64,000 nt of DNA, taken from Halioglobus sp. (GTDB lineage Bacteria > Pseudomonadota > Gammaproteobacteria > Pseudomonadales > Halieaceae). Below are positions 34,530 through 43,002 of the stretch, in pieces. Each line of letters opens with the position of its first letter. Within the stretch, counting starts at the first letter, position 1. The notes under the pieces are model-generated. The model saw nothing but the letters and a program-made list of their open reading frames with translations, had not been told where the DNA came from and ran no database searches. The stretch is from the NCBI GenBank assembly GCA_020443425.1, contig JAGRIE010000008.1, forward strand, positions 1 to 64,000, in the 5' to 3' direction. The translations under genes were made by a program, and so were the position numbers.

Positions 34530-35127
34530 GTCCGGGCTCAGGGTCTGGTTGCCGCACGGAGGAGCGCATCACCTTCACGTGCTCGACGTACCCCTCTGAC
34601 TCTCCGTAGCGAGCGAAACCGGCATACCGCTTATGCGGGTTGACAACTTTTCGCGCGTGTTTGATCGGGCACCAGTACTGCTCAGTGCGTGCGACAATCT
34701 CACGGCTGTAGGTGAGCAGGCCGCTGACATAGCCGCAGTAGACGCAGTTGATTTTCTCGATTATGTTCAGATAGGACAGGTGGTGCCGGTCGATAACAAT
34801 GTAGTCGCTGCGGCGCACCCTCGGGATTCGGTACAGCCCGAAGCAGAGGTATTGATAGGCGGACAGCGTGATGTCCAGCAGCGCAAACGGTATGATCATA
34901 AAGTAGATCACGGGCGCGCTGGCTACATTGCGCAACTCGCTTTCCCCCAGCCACTGGATGATGCCGGTTTTTACACGTCGATGGGCTCGCTTCACCGCCT
35001 TTTCAAAGCGAATTTTAGTGCCGTCGATACTGTAGGACAGGTTTTCCTCGTGTTGTTTAAGCAACTTTGCCAGCTCTTCTTCACGCTGGCGTATTTCCTC
35101 CAGTAAGTCATTTATCTTTTTGTTCAT
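34522..35127 (-). CDS. Coiled-coil membrane protein of unknown function
   Basis: A 201-residue protein from MNKKINDLLEEIRQREEELAKLLKQHEENL, a strongly charged heptad-like coiled coil (about residues 1-30). A basic stretch (KAVKRAHRRVKTG) and one long hydrophobic segment (VIYFMIIPFALLDITLSAYQYLCFGLY) follow. The C-terminal part is aromatic- and cysteine-containing (IEKINCVYCGYVSGLLTYSREIVARTEQYWCPIKHARK). The two cysteine sites (CVYC, WC) could bind metal. GGAG precedes ATG 35127 at the right distance; the longer frame upstream overlaps yhhJ and is unlikely. The end overlaps the receiver-GNAT gene by 8 nt, and the gene follows the yhhJ-like permease gene by 46 bp. No function is known. Confidence 0.7.
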   Translation of the reverse strand: MNKKINDLLEEIRQREEELAKLLKQHEENLSYSIDGTKIRFEKAVKRAHRRVKTGIIQWLGESELRNVASAPVIYFMIIPFALLDITLSAYQYLCFGLYRIPRVRRSDYIVIDRHHLSYLNIIEKINCVYCGYVSGLLTYSREIVARTEQYWCPIKHARKVVNPHKRYAGFARYGESEGYVEHVKVMRSSVRQPDPEPGHD

Positions 35128-35173
35128 CGCTGTCTCCATGGAGGCGTGAATGTCGGGACCTGGGTATTGCGGC

Positions 35174-36298
35174 CTATTTGCTGATGGTGATGGATCGCCG
35201 AAACAGGATGAGGCTGGCGGTAAAAAAGATTGAGCCCAGGCCGACAATGGTCAGGAGCTGCGGCCAGACAATACCCAGGTTTGCTCCGCGGAATATCACT
35301 GCCTGGGCAAACGCCATATAGTGGCGCGAGGGTAGGAACCAGGTCAACGGTTGAATGACCTCAGGCTGGCTTTCGATGGGTGTCATGCCGCCGGACAGCA
35401 GCATCATGGGGATGATGACCATCATCATCAGCAAGGCGAACTGCGCCATGGTGCGGGCGATTGTGCCGAGAAAAATGCCGATAGCGGCTGCTGCGAACAA
35501 GTAGAGAGTGGTGCCGACCAGCAGCAGCAGCCTGGAGCCGGCAATCGGGACGTCAAGCAGGCCCTCGACAAGCAGCCACATGGACAGGGAGAAAGTGGTG
35601 AGAATGATCACGCCATTGGCCCACACTTTGGACATGACGATCTGGAACGACGTCAGCGGCATCACCAGTAAATGCTCGATGGTACCGTGTTCGCGCTCGC
35701 GCAGCAGTGCTGCGCCGGTCAGTATAATGGTCAGTATCGTCAGGTTGTCCAACAGCGCACTGACAGCGCTGAACCAGCTGCCGGTTCCGTTGGGGTTGAA
35801 GGCGCGCCGCTGTACCAGTATGACCGGGTAGGCAGTACTTTCATTGGCACGACTTGCAAAATAGTCCACCTCGTTGCGGATGATATTCTGGATATAACTG
35901 CTGCCGAGACTGGCCTGGGTTACCGCTGTTGCGTCGATATCGATCTGCACTGTGGGCTGGCGTCCTTCGCGGATATCCCGTTCAAAGCCCGGCGGTATCA
36001 CCACCACAAACATGAACCGGTCCTGGTTCATAGCCTCATCGACCTCGGTCGATGAAATCAGGTGCGGTTCCTTGAAATAAGGTGGAAAGAAGGCATTGGC
36101 GACAGCGCGTGAAAGGTTCGAGTGATCTTCGTCGACAATGGCAATCGAGGCGTTGTTGACTGATTCACTGATGGCTACCGAGCGTGCATAGATCTGGAAA
36201 CTGAAGGCCCAGACAATGAGCGCAACCATGACGGTATCCAGCAGGACACTGCGCAGCTCCTTGGTGCCCAACCAGAATATATTGGCCCATCCCCACAC
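35174..36298 (-). CDS. yhhJ: ABC-2 type permease, YhhJ-like
   Basis: A 374-residue ABC-2 permease. It has an N-terminal helix after WLGTKELRSVLLDTVMVALIVWAFSFQIYA, a large periplasmic domain, and five C-terminal helices including LREREHGTIEHLLVMPLTSFQIVMSKVWANG, the conserved ABC-2 coupling region. In Escherichia coli yhiI-rbbA-yhhJ encode HlyD-type adaptor, ATPase/permease and permease. The same order occurs here. It begins 3 bp after rbbA. Together the set should form a tripartite exporter in the inner membrane; the exported substrate is unknown. Confidence 0.88.
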   Translation of the reverse strand: MWGWANIFWLGTKELRSVLLDTVMVALIVWAFSFQIYARSVAISESVNNASIAIVDEDHSNLSRAVANAFFPPYFKEPHLISSTEVDEAMNQDRFMFVVVIPPGFERDIREGRQPTVQIDIDATAVTQASLGSSYIQNIIRNEVDYFASRANESTAYPVILVQRRAFNPNGTGSWFSAVSALLDNLTILTIILTGAALLREREHGTIEHLLVMPLTSFQIVMSKVWANGVIILTTFSLSMWLLVEGLLDVPIAGSRLLLLVGTTLYLFAAAAIGIFLGTIARTMAQFALLMMMVIIPMMLLSGGMTPIESQPEVIQPLTWFLPSRHYMAFAQAVIFRGANLGIVWPQLLTIVGLGSIFFTASLILFRRSITISK

Positions 36299-36301
36299 GG
36301 C

Positions 36302-39055
36302 TCAGGTTTCCTGCTTTCTCAGGAACAGCGCTGTAGTGGCGACAAAGGCCGGTCCGAACAGGGCCAGTAGTGCGAGGTCCCTGCTGACCTCAAGAAAGCC
36401 CAGCCCCTTGGTGAAGGTGGCAACGCTCAGGTGCATGTAATAGGTTGCCGGCCACACTGTGCCTATCAAGCGGCCGCCGCCCTCCAGGGTAGATGTCGGC
36501 TGGATGAAACCGGAAAACATTATGGTCGGTAGCAGTGTCAGAATGGTGGTGGCAAATACAGCTGCGACCTGAGAGTTGGTGAGGGAGGAGACCAGTAAGC
36601 CGAAGCCGGTGGAGGCTGATACATACAATAAGGCGCCCAGGCTCAGGGCCAGCAGGCTGCCTTTCAGCGGCACCTGCAACAGGAAGACAACCAGTAGTGT
36701 CAGGATCACAAAGTTGACCATGCCGATGGCAATATAGGGCAGTTGCTTGCCGATCAGGAATTCGAGGCGGGTGGTTGGTGTGACATGGAAATTCGTGATC
36801 GTACCGATCTCCTTCTCGCGCGCCATACTGACCGCCATCAGTATGGCGGGAATCAGTAACAGCAGCATGGCGGGCGTTTTCGGTCCGATTGAGTAGATGG
36901 TTTCAAACGAGGGGTTGTAGCGGTAGCGTGGTTCGAGTGAGACCCTGGTAATTGAGCTGGCATCGATACCTTTTCCGGCCAGGTATTGTGCGAGATAGTA
37001 TGCATGCACGCCGGTCACGTATCCCTCTATCGTGCCTGCGCGCGTGGTGTTGGCCCCATCTATCCAGGCGGACACAGTGGGTGTGTCCCCCCTTCTGAGC
37101 GCGCGCCCGAAGTACGGGGGGATCTCGATGGCCAGCGTGATATCGTTGGATTGCAGTCGCCGGTCAAGTTCCTCCTTGCTGTGGATCGGCGGTTGCTCGA
37201 CGAAATAGCGGGAGCCCTGGAAGTTACTCAGGTACTGGCGGCTCTCTGGCGTAGCATCGAGATCCAGTGCCGCGTAGCTCAGGTCTTCGACGTCCAGTGA
37301 AATCCCGTAGGCAATGACGATCAGCAGGATGGCGCTGCCGAGCAGGGCGAAGCCCATGCGCACCGGGTCACGGATGACCTCTATCATCTCGAGATGGCTG
37401 TAACCGAATAGCCTGTTGAGGCTGAAGCCGTGCAGGCCGGGTCGGCTCTGCTGCGACACTTGCGGTGGTGACGATGCAGTGCCCGCCTCGGTGCTGGTTT
37501 CCGGCGGCGTCGTTGTCGGGCCGATAGCCTCTTGCAGGTAGCCGATGAAGGCGTCTTCCAGCGAGTTCGCCGCCCGGGCCTCGACCAGCTGTTGCGGTTC
37601 ACCGCAGATAAGTACCCGGCCCTCGTGCATCAACGAAATCCTGTCACACCGCAGCGCTTCATTCATGAAATGCGTGGAGATAAAAATAGTCACCTTGTCG
37701 CAGCGTGACAACTCCACCAGCAACTCCCAGAACTCGTCGCGCGCAACGGGGTCGACGCCTGAGGTAGGCTCATCGAGAATCAGCATCTCAGGCTCATGAA
37801 TGATTGCGACGGCGAGCGAGAGTCGCTGGCGCATACCGAGCGGCAGCGAGGAGGCAGTAGCGTCGGTGTGCGCGCCGAGGCCGAAGCGCTCCACCAGTGT
37901 GTCTATCCGTTCGGCGGCTTTTGCCGGCAGCAGGTGGAAGAGGCGAGCGTGCAGCTTGAGGTTCTGTGCCACGGTCAGCTCGCCATAGAGGGAAAATGAC
38001 TGCGACATAAAACCGACCCGTCTGCGGGTGGCCAGGTCACCTGCATCCACCGGCTTGCCGAACAGGAAGGCCTCCCCGTCCGTGAGAGGCAGTAGCCCAG
38101 TCAGCATTTTCATGGTGGTGGTTTTACCGCAGCCATTGGAGCCCAGGAAACCAAAAATCTCACCGGCCTGGATTTCAAAGCTGACATTGTCAACTGCCGT
38201 GAATTGCCCGAAACGCCGGGTCAGGCCCCGTGCAACGATAGCGGGTGCCGCGGCGGATTTTTCCAGCGGCGGGATATCAAGCCTGTGTCGTGAACCGCGT
38301 TTTCCCTCTGGCAGCAGGCGAACGAATGCGCTTTCCAGGTTGTCAGCACCGGTCCTGTTTTTGAGCGCTTGCGGTGTGCCGGTATCCAGTACCTGTCCGG
38401 CATCCATTGCCACCAGCCAGTCGAAGCCCTCGGCCTCATCCATGTACGCAGTGGAGACGATGACGCTCATGGAGGGCAGGTCCCGGCGCACCGCCGTGAT
38501 CAGCTCCCAGAACTGGCGCCTGGACAGGGGGTCAACGCCGGTCGTCGGCTCGTCAAGGATCAGCAGGTCGGGATCGTGGATGAGTGAGCAGCACAGGCCA
38601 AGTTTCTGCTTCATACCGCCCGACAGTTTGCCGGCAGGTCGTTGCAGGAACGGGTATAAGCCGGTGGCAGTGGTCAGTCTCTCTATACGTGAGCGGCGCT
38701 CTGCGGGGTCCTGGCTGAACAGCTTGCCGAAAAAGTCCAGGTTTTCCACCACACTGAGCTCAGCGTAGAGATTTTTCCCCAGCCCCTGGGGCATGTAGGC
38801 GATACGTGGGCAGACCCGGTTGCGATGTGCCGCTGACGCCATGTCTGCGCCGAGTACCTGAAGCTGGCCGCTCTGCAGCCTGCGGGCTCCGGCGATGAGG
38901 CCCAGTACTGTCGATTTGCCGACGCCGTCCGGTCCCAGCAGACCCACAACCTGGCCGGCGGGAATGTCCAGGGTGACATTGTTGACAGCGGCCACCTGCC
39001 TGTAGGTGTGGGTGACCCCCTGGATACGGGCGACGGGTGGGGTGTTGTCAGTCAC
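36302..39055 (-). CDS. rbbA: RbbA-like fused ABC ATPase/permease
   Basis: A 917-residue protein; E. coli RbbA has about 911. NBD1 (about 1-235) has Walker A GPDGVGKST, signature LSGGMKQKLGL, Walker B LLILDEPTTGVDP. NBD2 (about 283-510) has Walker A GSNGCGKTTT, a degenerate signature LPLGMRQRLSLA, and Walker B MLILDEPTSGVDP. A Pro/Thr-rich linker (IGPTTTPPETSTEAGTASSPP) leads to an ABC-2 permease domain with SMAREKEIGTITNFHVTPTTRLEFLIGKQLPYIAIGMVN. RbbA is described as ribosome-associated ATPase, but the gene context is that of an exporter. It overlaps the adaptor gene by 8 nt. Confidence 0.9.
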   Translation of the reverse strand: MTDNTPPVARIQGVTHTYRQVAAVNNVTLDIPAGQVVGLLGPDGVGKSTVLGLIAGARRLQSGQLQVLGADMASAAHRNRVCPRIAYMPQGLGKNLYAELSVVENLDFFGKLFSQDPAERRSRIERLTTATGLYPFLQRPAGKLSGGMKQKLGLCCSLIHDPDLLILDEPTTGVDPLSRRQFWELITAVRRDLPSMSVIVSTAYMDEAEGFDWLVAMDAGQVLDTGTPQALKNRTGADNLESAFVRLLPEGKRGSRHRLDIPPLEKSAAAPAIVARGLTRRFGQFTAVDNVSFEIQAGEIFGFLGSNGCGKTTTMKMLTGLLPLTDGEAFLFGKPVDAGDLATRRRVGFMSQSFSLYGELTVAQNLKLHARLFHLLPAKAAERIDTLVERFGLGAHTDATASSLPLGMRQRLSLAVAIIHEPEMLILDEPTSGVDPVARDEFWELLVELSRCDKVTIFISTHFMNEALRCDRISLMHEGRVLICGEPQQLVEARAANSLEDAFIGYLQEAIGPTTTPPETSTEAGTASSPPQVSQQSRPGLHGFSLNRLFGYSHLEMIEVIRDPVRMGFALLGSAILLIVIAYGISLDVEDLSYAALDLDATPESRQYLSNFQGSRYFVEQPPIHSKEELDRRLQSNDITLAIEIPPYFGRALRRGDTPTVSAWIDGANTTRAGTIEGYVTGVHAYYLAQYLAGKGIDASSITRVSLEPRYRYNPSFETIYSIGPKTPAMLLLLIPAILMAVSMAREKEIGTITNFHVTPTTRLEFLIGKQLPYIAIGMVNFVILTLLVVFLLQVPLKGSLLALSLGALLYVSASTGFGLLVSSLTNSQVAAVFATTILTLLPTIMFSGFIQPTSTLEGGGRLIGTVWPATYYMHLSVATFTKGLGFLEVSRDLALLALFGPAFVATTALFLRKQET

Positions 39056-40094
39056 GAGGATCTATGGCGGGCTGCTGGCTGAGCGCGGCACCCTGGTAAT
39101 CCGGTGGCAACCGTTGCAGGAATGTCGGCCAGGGAGGTGGTGTCTCGCCCGACGCGGGCGTGAGCCGTATGTAGGCGACGCCACGCACACCGGTCTTCAC
39201 CTCGTCGATGTGCCTGGTCACAAGTTCCTGCGGTATCCGCACTTTGACGCGGAACATCAGTTTGTCCCGTTCGCTGGATGTCTCGACCTGCTTGGGCGTG
39301 AACTGGGATTCGGGAGACACAAAACTGACGGTTGCCGGGATGGCGAAATCGAGGATATCGAGTTTGATGCGCGCCTCGGCACCGATGGCGACCCGGTGGG
39401 CCTGTGCCGATGGCAGGAAAACCTCCATATAGACATCAGCGAGATTGATCATGGTCAGGACTTTGCCGCCGACGCCAAGCACTTCGCCGGGCTCGGCGAG
39501 GCGGTACAGCACACGGCCGGTGGATGGAGACACAAGCGTGGCATCATCAATTTGGGTCTGTATCGCCTGGTGGTCCGCGTGTCGCGCGTCCAGGCTGCGC
39601 TGGCGCGATACCAGTGTCGACTCTGCCGCGTCAAGATTGGCCTGGGCGACTGCGAGTTGGCTGACACGCGTATCGTGCTCTTCCCTGCTGGTGAGATCCC
39701 GCTTGACCAGTTGTGCCGCGCGCTCTAGCTCCTGCTCTGCCAGGGTTTTCTGCGCCTGTGCGTGTGCGATCAATGCCTGGGCGGTATCGAGTTGGCTTTC
39801 CGCGGCGGCAATATCGGCCTCGGCCCGCATTTTCTGGGCCTGCAATTGCTCGGCATCCATGGTCGCCAGTACCTGGCCTGCCTGCACCAGGTCACCCTCC
39901 GCTGCCAGCACTGCCTCGACCCTGCCGGCGATTTTCGTCGAGATATCGACTTCCACGGCCTCTACGCGCCCGTTGCCCGAGGCAAACCCCGCAGGCAGCG
40001 GCGGCTGCTGATAGTACTGCCAGCCCATCCTGCAGACGATGGCGACAATAGCCAATCCCACACCACCGATAATGTACTTCAAGCCTGTTTTCAT
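39048..40094 (-). CDS. yhiI: HlyD-family membrane-fusion protein, YhiI-like
   Basis: A 348-residue periplasmic adaptor with one N-terminal transmembrane helix (YIIGGVGLAIVAIVCRMGWQYY). A biotinyl-lipoyl half-motif is split around a long alpha-helical hairpin: GRVEAVEVDISTKIAGRVEAVLAAEGDLVQAGQVLATMDAEQLQ, then helices AEADIAAAESQLDTAQALIAHAQAQKTLAEQELERAAQLV, then VSPSTGRVLYRLAEPGEVLGVGGKVLTMINL. First gene of the exporter operon. ATG 40094 (MKTGLKY) is chosen over an in-frame start 14 codons upstream because the extension would precede the membrane helix without function. The promoter must lie in the 290 bp between this gene and the SDR that ends at 40383. Confidence 0.9.
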   Translation of the reverse strand: MKTGLKYIIGGVGLAIVAIVCRMGWQYYQQPPLPAGFASGNGRVEAVEVDISTKIAGRVEAVLAAEGDLVQAGQVLATMDAEQLQAQKMRAEADIAAAESQLDTAQALIAHAQAQKTLAEQELERAAQLVKRDLTSREEHDTRVSQLAVAQANLDAAESTLVSRQRSLDARHADHQAIQTQIDDATLVSPSTGRVLYRLAEPGEVLGVGGKVLTMINLADVYMEVFLPSAQAHRVAIGAEARIKLDILDFAIPATVSFVSPESQFTPKQVETSSERDKLMFRVKVRIPQELVTRHIDEVKTGVRGVAYIRLTPASGETPPPWPTFLQRLPPDYQGAALSQQPAIDPRD

Positions 40095-40382
40095 CCTGTG
40101 AACACCCTGAATAGCCTGGGAAACCGCGTTGACCACCCAGCTGAATGCGGATTGGGAGCGCTCTGCTCCCGGACTGTACTGCCTGGGGCTACCTTGTTGG
40201 CATCAGGACGCGACTACCGTGAGCCCGGGGCCGAGACGGGGCGATCGCTTGCAAGGGCCTGGATGCCAGGCCGACAAATGCCCATAGACCGGGCCGTGTG
40301 GTGGCTGTCCCCGCTATCAATCTGCTCCAGACAGACAGAGTATGCTACATCGCATCGCGCCTGTCACAACACGAGACTGGCA

Positions 40383-41135
40383 CTAGCCGCATGTTTTCCC
40401 GCGATCGACGGTATATACCGCGCCGTGTACCGCGCTGGCATCCGCGGAGGCGAGAAAGGCGATCACTGATGCCACCTCTTTCGCATCCATCATGCCGCGC
40501 AGTGCTGCCGAGCGCATCAGCAGGTCAAAGTCGGCGTCCTCGGGTATCTGGATGTTGTCGATCTGGGGGGTTGCCATGCCGCCGGGGCAGACCACGTTTA
40601 CGCGCAGGTCGTGCTTGGTGTATTCCAGTGCCAGTGATTTACTGAAGCCGATCAGGCCGTGCTTGGCCGCGCAGTAGGAGGCTGAGTAGGGCTGCCCTTC
40701 GAGGCCGGCAATGGACGCGACATTCACAATATTGCCCTTGCTGGCCAGCAGGTGGGGCAGGGCGGCCTGGCACAGGAAAAAGGGCCCGTTCAGGTTGATA
40801 TCCAGTTCCTGTCGCCATTCCTGCGGCGTTATCTCAGGGGTGTGGTGAAAGCGATGGCTGCCGGCCACATTGACCAGGCAATCCAGCTGCCCGTATTGCT
40901 CCACGCATTTCGCCACGGCCGCAATACACTGTTCGTACGCGCCGACATCGGTGACAGCGATGGCCATATCGCCGCCGTCGCTGCGGACCTGCTGCTGTAT
41001 CGCGACCAGCGCATCGCGGTTTCTGGCGATACCAAACACCTGCGCGCCCTCGGCGGCCAGCCGAGTCGCCACTGCGGCGCCCAGCCCTGACGATGCGCCT
41101 GTGACCAGGGCTACTTTGCCGCTGAACCTGTCCAT
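40383..41135 (-). CDS. SDR-family oxidoreductase
   Basis: A 250-residue classical SDR. TGASSGLGAAVATRL is the NAD(P) motif, the NNAG equivalent is VNVAGS, and the catalytic triad is VASIAG...YSASYCAAK (Ser, Tyr, Lys present), with PGGMATP following. It resembles 3-oxoacyl-ACP reductases and cyclohexanol or steroid dehydrogenases. The substrate cannot be decided. It is divergent from the malonyl-CoA-synthetase-like gene, with a 330-bp intergenic region that holds an inverted repeat. Confidence 0.88.
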   Translation of the reverse strand: MDRFSGKVALVTGASSGLGAAVATRLAAEGAQVFGIARNRDALVAIQQQVRSDGGDMAIAVTDVGAYEQCIAAVAKCVEQYGQLDCLVNVAGSHRFHHTPEITPQEWRQELDINLNGPFFLCQAALPHLLASKGNIVNVASIAGLEGQPYSASYCAAKHGLIGFSKSLALEYTKHDLRVNVVCPGGMATPQIDNIQIPEDADFDLLMRSAALRGMMDAKEVASVIAFLASADASAVHGAVYTVDRGKTCG

Positions 41136-41346
41136 GCTCTCTCCTGTATGTTTTCTGTTGTCGGTGCGGGCGGGCGACCTGGTGTCGCTGAATCCCGGTG
41201 CAGCACGCGCGGCGCAGCAACCACGGCGCCAGTGCGCTGACTGGCGCTACCGTGCAGGAAATCACCGGATGAGGCAATGGCATATTGCATCAGTGCGGTC
41301 GCGCAGCGGCGAACGTAGCGGGGGCTCGGGGAGTGGCGGTTCTACG

Positions 41347-41366
41347 CCCGGTGCGCCCGCACCGGG
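41347..41366. promoter_or_regulatory. Inverted repeat in divergent intergenic region
   Basis: Perfect dyad CCCGGTGCG-CC-CGCACCGGG (9-bp arms, 2-bp centre) about 100 bp upstream of the MatB-like start and 210 bp upstream of the SDR start. This is operator-like spacing for a dimeric regulator of both divergent genes. Otherwise the 41136-41465 gap shows nothing recognisable; no clear -35/-10 was found. Confidence 0.35.
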
Positions 41367-41465
41367 GTATTGCCCGTCCGCTTCCCGCACAAAAAATATA
41401 CCTGGCCGGGGCGACTGTGTGACAATACCGGCGGCAGGCAGGGCAGCGAAACAGGAGGCTTTGGG

Positions 41466-42998
41466 GTGCCGGTCAACGCAAATCTCTACGCACATTTCCA
41501 GCGTCATTTTCCGGCTGAGCCCGGTTCGACCCTGCTGGTGACCGCAGGCGGACGCAGTGTCAGCTATGCCGAGGCTGATGAGACGTCCGCCCGCATCGCC
41601 AATGGCTTGCTGCAGCTCGGCGCTGTGCCGGGTGACAGGGTCACCGTGCAGGTCGAGAAATCGGTGGAAAACCTGTTTCTGTATTTCGCCTGCCTGCGCG
41701 CCGGGCTGGTCTACCACCCGCTCAACCCCGCGTATACCACCGCAGAACTTGAGTACTTCCTCGGCGACGCGGAGCCGTCCATTGTGGTCTGCGCACCGGA
41801 TGCGGTAAGTACCGTCGAAGCCCTTCTGGCGGGCAGCAGGGTTGCAAAAGCCGTGCTGTCGCTGGATGCAGGGGGTAGCGGGTCACTGATGGAGCGCACC
41901 GCCAGTGCCGCTGCGCTGGCGGAGGTGGCGCTGTGTAGCGGCTCCGATATGGCGGCACTGCTGTATTCGTCCGGTACCACAGGGCGACCGAAAGGCATTG
42001 TGCTCAGCCATGACAACCTGCGTTCGAACGCCGAGACCCTGGTTGAGGCCTGGGGGTTCTCCGCGTCTGACCGGCTGTTGCATATGCTGCCGATCTACCA
42101 TGTACACGGTTTGTTTGTCGCTATCAGCTGTGTGCTGATGAGCGGTGCGAGCATGTCGTGGCACCACGGTTTCAGCGACACGGCGGCCATTGTTGCGCTG
42201 CCACGCTGCACGGTGATGATGGGCGTTCCCACCTACTATACCCGGCTGTTGGGCAATCCGGATTTCGGCCCCTCGTGCTGCGCGAATATGCGGTTGTTCA
42301 TCTCGGGCTCGGCGCCGCTGCTGGCAGAAACCTTCACCGCGTTTGAAGCGCGCACCGGGCACACCATTCTCGAGCGCTACGGTATGTCGGAGACAGGCAT
42401 GAACACCTCTAACCCGCTGCGGGGTGAGCGACGCGCTGGCACGGTGGGTCCTGCCATTGCGGGTGTGACCCTGCGTGTTGTCGACGACGGCGGCACGCAG
42501 CTGGCGACCGGGGAAATCGGCAATCTGCAGGTGCGCGGCCCCAATGTCTTCTCCGGCTACTGGCATATGCCGGAAAAGACCGCCGAGGATTTTACCGCCG
42601 ATGGCTTCTTCAATACCGGGGACAAAGCGCTGATCGACGCTGACGGCTACGTCTCCATTGTCGGGCGCTCCAAGGACATGGTGATCTGCGGCGGCCTCAA
42701 CGTCTACCCGAAAGAGGTTGAACGGGTGATCGACGGTATCGCGGGTGTCAGGGAGTCAGCGGTGATCGGTGTTCCGCACGCCGATTTTGGCGAAGTGGTG
42801 GTCGCGGTGATTGTCGCGGACGAGACCGCCGGCGCCGAAATACCCACGGCCGGACAGGTGATTGCACAGTGCAAAACACAGCTGGCCAACTTCAAGGTAC
42901 CCAAACGCGTGGAGCGGGTTGCGGCCCTGCCCCGCAATGCCATGGGTAAGGTGCAGAAAAACCTGCTGCGCGAGCAGTTTGCGGGCGCCGCAGTGTGA
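41466..42998 (+). CDS. Malonyl-CoA synthetase-like acyl-CoA synthetase
   Basis: A 510-residue ANL enzyme starting at GTG 41466, with AGGAGG seven bases upstream; the frame extends 32 codons further without a ribosome site. Motifs are LLYSSGTTGRPKGIVLSHDNL (A3), PIYHVHGLFVAISCVLMSGASMSW, TILERYGMSETGMNTSNPLRGERRAGTVG, FFNTGDKALIDADGYVSIVGRSKDMVICGGLNVYPKEVE, and the C-terminal lysine in LPRNAMGKVQKNLLRE. The TILERYGMSETGM and RSKD...NVYPKEVE blocks follow malonyl-CoA synthetase (MatB) most closely. It would make malonyl-CoA or methylmalonyl-CoA from the free diacid. No malonate decarboxylase or transporter is nearby, so the substrate is an inference. Confidence 0.82.
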   Translation: MPVNANLYAHFQRHFPAEPGSTLLVTAGGRSVSYAEADETSARIANGLLQLGAVPGDRVTVQVEKSVENLFLYFACLRAGLVYHPLNPAYTTAELEYFLGDAEPSIVVCAPDAVSTVEALLAGSRVAKAVLSLDAGGSGSLMERTASAAALAEVALCSGSDMAALLYSSGTTGRPKGIVLSHDNLRSNAETLVEAWGFSASDRLLHMLPIYHVHGLFVAISCVLMSGASMSWHHGFSDTAAIVALPRCTVMMGVPTYYTRLLGNPDFGPSCCANMRLFISGSAPLLAETFTAFEARTGHTILERYGMSETGMNTSNPLRGERRAGTVGPAIAGVTLRVVDDGGTQLATGEIGNLQVRGPNVFSGYWHMPEKTAEDFTADGFFNTGDKALIDADGYVSIVGRSKDMVICGGLNVYPKEVERVIDGIAGVRESAVIGVPHADFGEVVVAVIVADETAGAEIPTAGQVIAQCKTQLANFKVPKRVERVAALPRNAMGKVQKNLLREQFAGAAV

Positions 42999-43002
42999 TG
43001 CT

